Below are positions 56,724 through 64,000 of a stretch of DNA of 64,000 nucleotides, in pieces (the stretch's first letter is position 1; each line of letters starts with the position of its first letter). Below the pieces are notes generated by a model, which was not told the origin of the DNA, did no database searches, and was given only the letters and a program-made list of their open reading frames with translations. A program made the position numbers and the translations under genes. Origin of the DNA: Pseudomonadales bacterium (GTDB lineage Bacteria > Pseudomonadota > Gammaproteobacteria > Pseudomonadales > UBA5518); assembly GCA_024234165.1 (NCBI GenBank), contig JACKOP010000001.1, positions 496,001-560,000 of the forward strand, written 5' to 3'.

Positions 56724-57673
56724 GGCTTGTTCCTCAGCGTAGAAATCACATTACACTGGGTCCAAGAATCTCGGGGCAAGACACCACCAGTGGATCCTCG
56801 CTTCCAGACCTTCGCCGCTTTTTTGCACGATGTGCGTGGCAACTCCCCGCGAACCATTCACAAGAAGCTCGTGCATCTGTCGGAGTTCTTCCATTACCGG
56901 GGCAATCGGGGCGTCGCGGGGCTGCCTATCGGCCTGCCGGAGATCGACGCGTATATCGTTACGTGTCGTCAACGCTTCGCGCGCAGAACGGTCGCGGGCA
57001 TCTGTTCGACGATCCGCAGTTATCTACAATTCTTGCACGTCACTGGTGTGATCGATGTCGATCTCGCCACTTCGGTGCCGGCTCCGATCATCCGCACCGA
57101 CGAGCAACCACACCGCGCATTGCCATGGACAGATGTACAACGGATTCTGCATGCGGTCGACCGTGCCTGCCCGAAGGGGCGTCGCGATTACGCGCTGTTG
57201 CTGATGATGAGCGTCTACGGGCTCGGAGCCGGAGAGGTCATCCGCATCTCGCTCGATGACATCGACTGGCAAGCAGCAAAGTTCCGGATCAAGCGTCCGA
57301 AGACCGACGTGGAGTTTCAACTACCGTTGCTGCCACCAGTCGCTCGCGCGCTCCTCGACTATTTGAAGCGTGGACGCCCGGCGTACACGCCGTCACGCCA
57401 CTTATTCGTCACAATGCGCACGCCATTCAAGTCCCTGGCCTGTTCAACCACGGTGTGGTGGATTTTGCATTCGACAGCGCAGCGAGCCGATGTCACAGCG
57501 CCGTTTCTCGGCACGCATGCACTGCGTCACACGCAGGCCTGTCGGCAGCTCGAGCTCGGTGTTGCGCCCAAGATCATCGGAGACATTCTCGGCCACCGTG
57601 ACCCGAAGTCCACGTCCGCCTACCTGCGCGTCACCAGCGATCGCCTTCGGGACTTGTCGCTGCCGGTTCCGGT

Positions 57674-58642
57674 ATGAACGCTCTGGCAGCGGCGCACCTT
57701 GGGCAGGAAGTCACCGCCTTCCTGAAGTACAAACGCGCGCTCGGGCATTCGTACCGACGCGGCGAGGCGACGCTGCGCAGCTTCGAGCACTTTGCCCGCC
57801 ACGGTAGAGGACCGCGGTCTCGGATCGACTTGGAGGCTACGATCCGGACGTGGCTGTTACGCCGCCCCGGACGCAAGCCGGTCACCCTTGCGAACGACCT
57901 CGGCGCGGTGCGGCAGTTCTGCTTGTACCTGCGCCGTAGTGACCCCGCGGCGTTTGTGCCGCCGGTCAGTTTGGCGCCGCAGACTGAATCGCTCTACGTC
58001 CCGTATATTTTCTCGCTGGAGGAGATCCGTCGGCTGATCCATGCGACACAGCACTATCACGGACACAATTTCTGGCCCGAAATGTTCCGGATGTTGCTGA
58101 TTGCGACCTATTGCACGGGTTTGCGCTTGGGCGAGACAGTCCGGCTCCTGCGGTCCGATCTCGACAATGCGCGCTGGGTGCTACATATCCGTGAGAGCAA
58201 GGGGCGAAGCCGTGATGTGCCGTTCCAGGCCGACTTGGCACAGGTGTTCGCGCGCTATCTTCGCCAACGCGACGAACTGCTGCATGCCCTTGGCCGAGCG
58301 AACGAACCGGCACTGTTTGTCGGACTGAACGGGGACGGCGTCACGGTGCGTGCGACATCGGATGCGATCCGCCGCCTTTTGCGCCGGCTGGGCATGAAGA
58401 GCCCGATGGGCCGCTGCGGACCCCGCCCGTACGACCTGCGTCACGCATTTGCCGTCCACCGACTCACGGCCTGGTACCACGACGGTGTCGACTTGCACGC
58501 CAGCCTGCCATGGCTCTCGGCCTACATGGGGCACGTCAACGTACTCGGTACCGAAGTCTATCTTCACGCTACGGCGGAGCTGCTCGAAATTGCCGCTGAT
58601 CGTTTTGCCGCGCGGTTCGCGCAGCCGGGAGGGTGGTCATGA
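57674..58642 (+). CDS. ritB: RitB tyrosine recombinase
   Basis: This 322-residue recombinase overlaps the ritA stop by 4 bp. An N-terminal core-binding domain (FLKYKRALGHSYRRGEATLR, LANDLGAVRQFCLYLRRSDP) precedes a catalytic domain with Arg I in TYCTGLRLGETVRL, Lys in HIRESKGRSRD, HxxR in RPYDLRHAFAVHRL, GH in AYMGHV and Tyr in TEVYLHAT. All catalytic positions look intact. It works presumably with RitA and RitC on the element ends. Confidence 0.9.
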   Translation: MNALAAAHLGQEVTAFLKYKRALGHSYRRGEATLRSFEHFARHGRGPRSRIDLEATIRTWLLRRPGRKPVTLANDLGAVRQFCLYLRRSDPAAFVPPVSLAPQTESLYVPYIFSLEEIRRLIHATQHYHGHNFWPEMFRMLLIATYCTGLRLGETVRLLRSDLDNARWVLHIRESKGRSRDVPFQADLAQVFARYLRQRDELLHALGRANEPALFVGLNGDGVTVRATSDAIRRLLRRLGMKSPMGRCGPRPYDLRHAFAVHRLTAWYHDGVDLHASLPWLSAYMGHVNVLGTEVYLHATAELLEIAADRFAARFAQPGGWS

Positions 58643-59706
58643 GCAGAGTTTGCGATGCCACTCTTCTGTCGTCGGTCGAAGCATACTTTCGCGGCTACCT
58701 GATCCAGACCCGAGGCACCAGTGCTCACACGATCCGTGCCTATCGCGACACGTTGCGACTGCTGTTCAGGTTCCTCGCCGACCGGCGCAACTGTCCGGTC
58801 GCAGAACTTACCCTCGATGACCTTCACGTCGATGCCATCCTTGCATTCTTGGCACATCTCGAGACGGTGCGGGCCAATAGTGTCGCGAGCCGTAATGCCC
58901 GCTTGGCGGCCATCCGTAGCTTCTTCCGCCACCTTGTCGAACACGACCTGCCACGCGCCGGACAATATCAACGCGTGCTGTCGATACCGAATAAGCGAGC
59001 ACATCTCGGCGCAGCGCAGTACCTCGAGCCGCCGGATGTTAAATCACTCCTCACCCAGCCCGACCGCACCACTACGGCTGGACGCCGCGACTACGCGCTG
59101 ATGCTCTTCTTGTACAACACCGGCGCTCGTATCAGCGAGGCGCTCGGCGTACGCGCCGAACACCTGTCCTTGATCCTGCCGCGACGCGTGCGGCTGTTCG
59201 GCAAGGGAGGCAAGGAGCGACTGTGCCCTCTGTGGCATGAGACGACAGAGGCGCTGGCGCAACTGCTGGCAGTTGGCTCAGACTCACCCGAAGGTTACGT
59301 GTTCTGTAACCGAAACGGCCAGCAGTTGACCCGAGATGGAGCTGCATACCTGTTACGTAAATATGCGGGTATGGCAGTTCGTACCTGCCCACAGCTACGC
59401 CGCCGACGCATCACACCTCACGTTCTGCGCCACAGCTGCGCAGTGGCACTGCTGCAGGCCGGTGTCGATATCACGGTAATACGCGACTATCTCGGACACG
59501 CCAGCATTACCACCACCAGTCGCTACGTCGCGACGAATTTGCAGATGAAACGCGACGCACTGGAGTTATTCTGGAGCCGATCGGGACTTCTCCCGACTCG
59601 TCCGCGGCCGTGGAAGCCGAAGCCCGATGTGCTCACCTATCTCGCGTCGGTCGGATCGACGCCCCATTATTATCCGGAGCAATCAGATTGTGAAACTCGA
59701 AAATGA
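58639..59706 (+). CDS. ritC: RitC tyrosine recombinase
   Basis: This recombinase of about 355 residues overlaps ritB by 4 bp (ATGA), with GGGAGGG upstream of ATG 58639. Catalytic residues: Arg in LYNTGARISEALGV, Lys in LFGKGGKERLCPL, HxLRH in ITPHVLRHSCAVALLQAG, GH in YLGHASITTTSRY with the final Tyr. The last codons (from VGSTPHYYPEQ) run through the inner part of the right terminal repeat, so the gene end and the recombination site overlap. Confidence 0.92.
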   Translation: MSRVCDATLLSSVEAYFRGYLIQTRGTSAHTIRAYRDTLRLLFRFLADRRNCPVAELTLDDLHVDAILAFLAHLETVRANSVASRNARLAAIRSFFRHLVEHDLPRAGQYQRVLSIPNKRAHLGAAQYLEPPDVKSLLTQPDRTTTAGRRDYALMLFLYNTGARISEALGVRAEHLSLILPRRVRLFGKGGKERLCPLWHETTEALAQLLAVGSDSPEGYVFCNRNGQQLTRDGAAYLLRKYAGMAVRTCPQLRRRRITPHVLRHSCAVALLQAGVDITVIRDYLGHASITTTSRYVATNLQMKRDALELFWSRSGLLPTRPRPWKPKPDVLTYLASVGSTPHYYPEQSDCETRK

Positions 59707-59761
59707 GCCGAGCGTGACGCGCGCTCTGCAGCGTAACTACGGATAACTGCAGACTCGGGAT

Positions 59762-59797
59762 AATGCGCCTTATCCAGAGATCTGGATAAGGCGCATT
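59762..59797. repeat. 36-bp palindrome at the right end of the RIT element
   Basis: AATGCGCCTTATCCAGA (59762-59778) and its exact complement (59781-59797) flank a 2-base centre, GA. The outer 8 bp of the right arm (GGCGCATT) are target sequence that also occurs at the left junction (51586-51593). The core TTATCC...GGATAA lies 6 bp from the outermost TTAT of the terminal repeat. No such palindrome is seen at the left end. Confidence 0.85.
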
Positions 59798-60150
59798 GCC
59801 GCCGAGGCTTCGAGCAGGCCCGAGATGCCGAACCGCAGGCGGCGGCCGAGGCGCTGGCGATGATTGCCGCGCTGTACCGGCACGAGCAGATCATCCGGGA
59901 ACAGAACCTGGACCGGGAACACAAGCTCGCTTACCGAACACAGCACAGCGAGCCGATCGTCAACCGCTTCTGGCACTGGTGTGACGACCAGTGCCACCGC
60001 ATGGATCTGTTGCCGAGTAACCCGCTTGCCAAGGCGATCCAGTACGCGAAGGCACGGGTGGCGAGTCTGCGGGTGTTCTTGTCGGATCCGGATGTGCCGA
60101 TCGACACCAACCACCTGGAGCGCAGCCTGCGGGCGGTTCCAATGGGACGG

Positions 60151-60760
60151 CGTTATGCACGGTTCACTGTTATGGAAGGTTGCGACGGCTGACGTCGGCA
60201 AAGGTGCACGACTGCGGACGGTAATAGCCAGTGCCGGAGCCGCTTCAGCCTCGTCACCTGCCATAGGTCATTCAATCGAACCTTACATAACTACAAGGCC
60301 TGCAGAGCCGCAGGATGTGATCTGTCGGCCGGTAACCGATCGACCCGGTGCCGGGTGGACTCAATGCCATCAATGCGCTCTCCTTCATCGCGAGGTCTGC
60401 CCCCGAGATAGTGAGGCGCGGTTGTCGTGCCCGAACCGGAGCGCAACGACGGTGATGTTGACGCCGGCCTGGAGCATATGCATGGCAGTCGAGTGCCGGT
60501 TGATGTGCGGAGAAACGTGCTGGGTCGCCAACTCGGAATGCTTGCGAGCAACACTTCGAATTGCTTACGGGGCGGCATGAGTACTCTCCCGTGACGATCG
60601 TGAGATCGCCACGAAAGCAGTCCGGATTATGAAAGGTAACTCAACATAGACGGCGTGCTGCGAGTCGCGAAATACCAAGCGAAATCAAGCAGCGTCCCGG
60701 AAACCTTCCATAACAGTGAACCGTGCATAATTTCTGTTATGGAAAGCTTTCCATAACAGA
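60151..60760. mobile_element. Small decayed RIT-like element in IS66 tnpC
   Basis: A 610-bp insertion between the codons for Arg (CGG, 60148-60150) and Lys (AAA, 60761) of tnpC. Perfect 29-bp inverted repeats lie at 60153-60181 and 60702-60730 (TTATGCACGGTTCACTG then TTATGGAAGG). Next to the right repeat is a 32-bp palindrome (60731-60762). It contains only the tail of a recombinase gene, so most of the element has been deleted. Confidence 0.8.
60290..60590 (-). pseudogene. C-terminal remnant of a tyrosine recombinase (RitC-like)
   Basis: On the minus strand, in one frame: QHVSPHINRHSTAMHMLQAG and VNITVVALRFGHDN, which is HxxRH plus the GH box of a tyrosine recombinase. After a frameshift follow ADLAMKESALMALSPPGTG and IGYRPTDHILRL, the usual C-terminal end of this type. 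The N-terminal three-quarters are missing. Confidence 0.7.
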
Positions 60761-60762
60761 AA
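60731..60762. repeat. 32-bp perfect palindrome at one end of the small RIT-like element
   Basis: TTTCTGTTATGGAAAG (60731-60746) is followed directly by its complement (60747-60762). The core TTATGG...CCATAA is 20 bp long and starts 6 bp from the outer TTAT of the terminal repeat, exactly as in the large RIT element, although the base sequence differs. Confidence 0.85.
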
Positions 60763-61033
60763 AAACTGGCTCTTCTGTTGGACCGAGGTCGGTGCCGAGC
60801 GGGTGGCGGTTATCCAGAGCCTGCTGGTGAGCTGCCGCCTACAGAGCGTGGACCCATACACCTATCTGGTCGATGTGCTACAGCGCTTCAGCGTGCATCC
60901 GGCGAGTCGGGCAGTCGAGCTCACGCCGCGCGAGTGGAAGGCACGCTTCGCTCACGATCCCATGAAATCCATACCCCCCAAGTTCCGCAGCTAGAGACGC
61001 AAGTGATTGATTTATTTGATTCCAACATGGCGT

Positions 61034-62756
61034 TTGTGGCACAACGCTAGTGGTTTGGCGGCGTCCTGGTGCCGAGTGCGCTGAAGAGTTCTTGCTGGAT
61101 GGGGTCAGGCGCGTTGATGCCGCGCAGGGTGTCTTTGCCCACCTTGACCCGATGACGCTGGATGGTCTGCAGGATCTTGAGGGCTGCAGTCGGTGAATGT
61201 CCGTTGCCCGCCGCCTTGAGCTTTTGCCGCATGATCCGATGGAGCACCAGGGCCAGGAAGCAGATCAGCGCATGGGTGCGGATACGCTCGGGCAGGCGGT
61301 GATGCACGGGAGCGATTTCGATATCGCTCTTGAGCACCCGAAAGCCACGCTTGATGTCGGCCAGTGCCTTGTAGCGGGCAATGACCTCATCGGCAGCGAG
61401 TGCGGTGTTGGTGACCAGCAGCAGCTTGCCATCGAGGCGCTCGGCGTTGGCCATCGCGGCCTCGTCGCGGTGAAAACTGAAGCGCTCCGCCGCCAGGTCT
61501 GCCTTGAGGATACGGCTGAGCCCTGCTTCGCTGACCGCCTCGCAGAAACGCAGATACGCCCTCCGGTCGGTGGACTTGCGCCCGCGCAGCGGCTGGCCTG
61601 CGTCCGCCTCGTCGAGGCGCCTCGCCATGCGCTCGCCTTCGGCCTCGATGGACGCGATCAGGGCGCGGCGCCGGGCGCTTTGCTCTGCCGCGCGCCCGGA
61701 GTCGTGCGCGACGACCAGGCGCCGCCCCTGCCACTTGGACTCGCCGACACCCGCATCGAGTGGCATGTTGGCCACCAGCTCGCCAAAGTCCGCGTAACGC
61801 CGTGCCGGCACGGCGAGAATGTACTCCACCGCCTGGCCAGTCGCGGTGCGTAGTGCCTCTACCGCGTCCAGGTTGTCGAGACTCAGCAAGCCACGATCCG
61901 CCACCAGTACCACCCGCTCGATCCGATAGCGCGCAATGGCCTTCTCGATGGCGGGCAGCAACGTGGACACTTCGCCGACATTGCCCGCATGGACTTCATG
62001 GGCGATCGGCAGCCCCTCGGCGGTCTGGATCACACCGAGCACGAACTGGCGAGCAATGCCTCCGGTGTCCTTGTTGAGCCCGAAGGCACGCACATCGTCC
62101 ACCACCGTGCCGTCCCCCTGGATACGCACCGTGGTGAGGTCGTAGAACACCACCGACAGCGATCGATCGAGCAGCGGGCGCAGTTGCTCCGCAATGACGG
62201 CCTCGACCGCATCGATATGCTCCATCAACGCATCCATCGTTCGCAGCAGCTGGTCGTGCGTGACCGTCTCCGGCGCATCGGGCAGGCTGACCGTCTCCAG
62301 CCAGCGCAGGACGCCGAGCTTCGAGGTAGGCTCGCACAGGCGGTTGAAGACCATCGCGCGCACCAGCGCCGCCGCGTCGAACCGGCGGCGCGTGGAACGT
62401 AGCGCACGGGACAGCGCAGACTCCAGGCCCAGTGACTGCCAGAGCTCATGGAGCAGATACACGTGCCCGAACGCCTGGGCAGCGAGGAACTGGGGTTGTC
62501 CAGGCGACACCGTCTTGTGGCCTGCAACGCGTTGCAGGCCGGCAATCAGGGCATCGAGTGCACCGTCCTGAAGTTGATCGATCCGCCCCAGGGTGGCAAT
62601 GACGCGCTGGCGCACCTTGTCGCCTTCACGGCGACCTTCGACCAGCTGCAGATACTGGCGTGGACCGCTTTGTTTGATGCGTGCATACATGGCACGACAT
62701 TATAAGCGTCATTAAAGGATAAACAAGCATTAAATATAAAATACGTGGCACAACAT
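61034..62756 (-). mobile_element. IS1634-family element
   Basis: It holds one complete transposase gene. GTGGCACAAC occurs at 61036-61045 and 62745-62754 in the same orientation, just outside the gene; the motif is nearly palindromic (TTGTGgCACAA), so it could be part of weak terminal repeats or a target duplication. I give the ends as approximate. Confidence 0.65.
61047..62690 (-). CDS. IS1634-family transposase
   Basis: This 547-residue transposase starts MYARIKQSGPRQYLQLVEGR, a typical IS1634 N-terminus. The DDE residues fall in VVFYDLTTVRIQGDG, VVLVADRGLLSLDNLDAVEA and, later, YKALADIKRGFRVLKSDIEI (Glu region PVHHRLPERIRTHALICFLA). The frame is complete and the length fits the family, so the element could be active. 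Confidence 0.92.
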   Translation of the reverse strand: MYARIKQSGPRQYLQLVEGRREGDKVRQRVIATLGRIDQLQDGALDALIAGLQRVAGHKTVSPGQPQFLAAQAFGHVYLLHELWQSLGLESALSRALRSTRRRFDAAALVRAMVFNRLCEPTSKLGVLRWLETVSLPDAPETVTHDQLLRTMDALMEHIDAVEAVIAEQLRPLLDRSLSVVFYDLTTVRIQGDGTVVDDVRAFGLNKDTGGIARQFVLGVIQTAEGLPIAHEVHAGNVGEVSTLLPAIEKAIARYRIERVVLVADRGLLSLDNLDAVEALRTATGQAVEYILAVPARRYADFGELVANMPLDAGVGESKWQGRRLVVAHDSGRAAEQSARRRALIASIEAEGERMARRLDEADAGQPLRGRKSTDRRAYLRFCEAVSEAGLSRILKADLAAERFSFHRDEAAMANAERLDGKLLLVTNTALAADEVIARYKALADIKRGFRVLKSDIEIAPVHHRLPERIRTHALICFLALVLHRIMRQKLKAAGNGHSPTAALKILQTIQRHRVKVGKDTLRGINAPDPIQQELFSALGTRTPPNH

Positions 62757-62823
62757 TACTTTTCTGGAAACAGGCCGAAAAAGCCTGAAATCCCGTACGC
62801 CACAGGGCTTTCAGAGGACTGAA

Positions 62824-63153
62824 TCAGAGACGAAGTGCGGAACTTGGGGCACCCAGGTCGAGCTCTACCTCCCACACAGGTGTGGCCGGCAGTACCTCGG
62901 TCTTGTCGACCACCGGTGCGGTCAGCTCGACAAACAGCGCCTCGGGCCGAGCGCCCGCCACATCGGTGTTCCGGGCCTCGCGTAGTTTGCGCCGCCACAG
63001 CTCGAAGGTGCTCTTCGCCAGGCCGTGACGGGTGCAGAACGTCTGCTGCGAAACGCCGCTCGCCTCGAACTCGCTGATCAGCGCGCGCCACTGTGCCGCG
63101 CTGTGACGCGCATACTTGCGCACAGAACCTGAACCCGTCGATGCCGAACCCAT
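62824..63153 (-). pseudogene. tnpA: IS66 TnpA, truncated (relic 3)
   Basis: The start (MGSASTGSGSVRKYARHSAA) and body match copies 1 and 2 with several substitutions (QTFCTRHGLAKSTFELWRRK, REARNTDVAGARPEALFVEL). After WEVELDLG the sequence is joined to unrelated DNA, so the last 10 or so residues are lost. tnpB and tnpC are absent. Confidence 0.82.
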
Positions 63154-63241
63154 GGCGATACTCCTCCAACATCACTGCGTTGAAACAGAGCATCGCGAAG
63201 GTTCAGACGGGATAACAGAACGGCGTGGTTTGGACGGTTAC
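62824..63241 (-). mobile_element. IS66 relic, copy 3 (tnpA end only)
   Basis: It reads leftwards from the IS66 terminus at 63241 (GGTTTGGACGGTTAC on the plus strand) through the leader to a truncated tnpA. Beyond tnpA, a GAATCAGAGACGAAGTGCG motif (62820-62838) appears that is also found just outside the terminus in copies 1 and 2. The stretch 62757-62819 holds nothing recognisable. Confidence 0.8.
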
Positions 63242-63451
63242 TTTGGTTTCGTCACGCCGACGCAACGCCATGCAGGCGAAGACACGGCCACCTTGGCCCA
63301 TCGAGCGTGGGTGTACGAGCGTGCCAAGGCAACCCATCCGTTACGCTGGAAAACCCGTCCGGTGCGTAACTGGGAGCCCGTCCGTGTTGTTTACCTCAAC
63401 CCGGACAAAACCGACGTGCTGTCATCCAAATCAATAGGCATGGCAGCATGA
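63242..63451 (+). pseudogene. C-terminal fragment of an IS3-family OrfB
   Basis: The frame reads FGFVTPTQRHAGEDTATLAH, then RAWVYERAKATHPLRWKTRP and VRNWEPVRVVYLNPDK before the stop. This is the end of an IS3-family integrase-type transposase, unlike the OrfB at 52375-53361. The catalytic core is missing. Confidence 0.75.
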
Positions 63452-63479
63452 GAAAGCGGACATCTTTGTTGACAAACAC

Positions 63480-63705
63480 CGGGTGACCCGGGACGGTATG
63501 CGGCGGCGGACGATTCGTGCTGCACGTGCAAACTGTGTGTGCTGCAAACCAAGCTGACGCAGTGCTTCCTTGATGCGGTTTTTCATCTCACAACACGCGC
63601 TGTAGGATGTCTTCGTACAGCGCCCGAACGTCCCAGTCGTGCGCATCGAGCGAAGTGACCACGAACCGTGGATTCGATCCCAATAGCGTCACTTCGGCCT
63701 TGCCA
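63480..63705 (-). pseudogene. IS1380-like transposase fragment
   Basis: On the minus strand the pieces IGKAEVTLLGSNPRFVVTSL, DAHDWDVRALYEDILQRVL and CEMKNRIKEALRQLGLQHTQ match the late part of IS1380-family transposases (KAEV...NPRFVVTSL and EMENRIKEQ). A frameshift separates the first parts from the last. The stretch 63706-63770 holds nothing I recognise. Confidence 0.55.
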
Positions 63706-63770
63706 ATATCGTAACTTGTGTAACCCACCCTCCCGGCCTGTTTTGTTACCCATCATGCCGGTTTGGACAC

Positions 63771-64000
63771 CGTAAACGCCAGCCCTCTGGGTGCCATGAG
63801 TTCGACCAACTGTGCGAGGCGTTGGGAATCGAACATCGGTTGACGCCTCCGCGACGACCTCAAACCAATGGCATGGTGGAGCGTTTCAACGGCCGTATTG
63901 CCGACGTACTGGCGACGCATCGCTTTCGTGATGCCGAAGATCTGACCAGTACACTGTTGCGTTACGTCAACGCTCTACAACCATCGGTTTCCTCAATCAG
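63771..64000 (+). pseudogene. IS481-family transposase fragment, cut by window edge
   Basis: The frame reads RKRQPSGCHEFDQLCEALGI, EHRLTPPRRPQTNGMVERFN (catalytic Glu) and GRIADVLATHRFRDAEDLTS, as in IS481 transposases. Near 63972 one base shifts the frame: the expected LYNHRFPQS follows in another frame. No start or upstream part is present, and the right side leaves the window. Confidence 0.78.

Larger units (their letters stand above)
52095..56783 (-). mobile_element. IS3-family element inserted in ritA
   Basis: The ends are imperfect inverted repeats beginning TGTCTTGCC (left at 52095; right, reversed, ending at 56783) and containing TGGACCC. A 5-bp target duplication, CCACC, flanks it (52090-52094 and 56784-56788). 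It carries orfA and orfB on the minus strand, separated by a nested IS110-family insertion of about 3 kb. The 280 bp between the left end and orfB hold no gene that I recognise. Confidence 0.85.
51756..57677 (+). pseudogene. ritA: RitA tyrosine recombinase split by an IS3-family element
   Basis: The N-terminal piece (ATG 51756, MRRPVGVPYRLTDVKHVWRR, then WLYRFARYCERYSLDQRTEL) resembles a recombinase core-binding domain and stops at 52094. The C-terminal piece (56784-57677) holds the rest of that domain and the catalytic domain: YGLGAGEVIRI (expected Arg replaced by Ala-Gly-Glu context), LGTHALRHTQACRQLELG (HxLRH), ILGHRD and Tyr in SAYLRVT. CCACC is duplicated at the IS junctions. One extra C in the run at 52073-52079 shifts the frame; without it the joined gene encodes about 408 residues, the usual RitA size. 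Confidence 0.82.
51593..59796 (+). mobile_element. RIT element (three tyrosine recombinases in a row) inside IS66 tnpC
   Basis: The element carries three adjacent, overlapping tyrosine recombinase genes (ritA, ritB, ritC), the definition of a 'recombinase in trio' element. The ends are inverted repeats: TTATCCCGAGTCTGCAGTTA and the following TCCG at 51592-51615, and the same reversed at the right end just before 59767. An inner pair (TCCGGATAAT, near 51670 and 59668) extends the repeat to about 110 bp. GGCGCATT occurs at both junctions (51586-51593 and 59790-59797). Removing the element restores tnpC. About 4.7 kb of its length is a nested IS3 insertion. Confidence 0.85.
49764..60994 (+). mobile_element. 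IS66-family element, copy 2, interrupted twice
   Basis: The terminus GTAACCGTCC at 49764 is followed by tnpA, tnpB and tnpC. tnpC is split by a RIT element (about 51593-59796) and a small decayed relative (60151-60760). Removing both gives a continuous tnpC frame ending at the TAG at 60992-60994. No clear right terminus follows; an IS1634-family element begins about 40 bp later. Confidence 0.85.
50603..60994 (+). pseudogene. tnpC: IS66 transposase TnpC split by two RIT-type insertions (copy 2)
   Basis: Piece 1 (TTG 50603 to about 51592) runs from MNAASRIVELEQTNAQL to TRKGGITHAGCWAH-type residues (KGGITHAGCWAH). Piece 2 (59797-60150) continues CRRGFEQARDAEPQAAAEAL, includes LLPSNPLAKAIQYAKARVAS and ends RSLRAVPMGR. 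Piece 3 (60761-60994) continues KNWLFCWTEVGAERVAVIQS and ends PMKSIPPKFRS. Joining the pieces gives one intact frame, so the insertions are the only damage I can see. The joined protein has the full IS66 DDE domain. Confidence 0.88.

Noticed and set aside
1..64000. CRISPR arrays, tRNA or rRNA genes, toxin-antitoxin or restriction genes
   Set aside because: I looked for regular repeats, tRNA-like cloverleaf ends and known defence motifs and found none that I could support.

Overview
The window is high-GC DNA from a gammaproteobacterium. The run pyrD, large NAD-glutamate dehydrogenase, moxR/bat operon, pepN, DUF1315, rhomboid protease and nadK resembles the neighbourhood I recall from Pseudomonas-type genomes. 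The sulfotransferase and a TonB receptor with an EEIVVTAQRR-type plug start suggest an aquatic or catabolic lineage. I cannot name a genus. I saw no rRNA, tRNA or CRISPR array.

Layout. (1) 1-23.1 kb is ordinary chromosomal core: partial pyrD, gdhB, a six-gene moxR-DUF58-DUF4381-batA-batB/C-batD operon, pepN, DUF1315, rhomboid, nadK overlapping a coiled-coil protein, a sulfotransferase and a TonB-dependent receptor. (2) 23.3-32.7 kb is a compact phosphate/polyphosphate island in a different codon style (rich in CTG, GTG and GAG): DUF4956, a DUF47/PhoU-like protein, a PiT phosphate transporter, a VTC-type polyphosphate polymerase, a phytase-family lipoprotein, a phosphate-selective-type porin, a sigma-54 response regulator and its sensor kinase. 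Two sigma-54-type promoters (before DUF4956 and before VTC) fit the regulator encoded in the same cluster. An IS66 scrap lies before the island and an integrase tail after it. (3) 33.2-49.6 kb is a patchwork: an IS66 copy, a lower-GC LuxR regulator and TonB receptor separated by two tandem IS5 copies, a GST-quinohaemoprotein pair, a dead nitronate monooxygenase, and an enoyl-CoA hydratase-SDR-flavoprotein group between two more IS5 copies. (4) 49.6-61 kb is a stack of insertions. A second IS66 copy has its tnpC split twice, by a three-recombinase RIT element (51.6-59.8 kb) and by a small decayed relative (60.15-60.76 kb). The first gene of the RIT element is itself split by an IS3-family element, which holds an IS110-family element, which holds a decayed DDE element. 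(5) 61-64 kb has an IS1634-family element and fragments of IS66, IS3, IS1380 and IS481 elements.

Working together. The island reads as one unit: the porin brings phosphate across the outer membrane, the phytase-like lipoprotein may release it from organic phosphate, PiT/DUF47 imports it, VTC/DUF4956 would make polyphosphate, and the kinase/regulator pair switches sigma-54 promoters. The two RIT elements share an end design (two TTAT motifs 17 bp apart, then a 32-36 bp palindrome at one end only). This and the island are the most interesting signals here.
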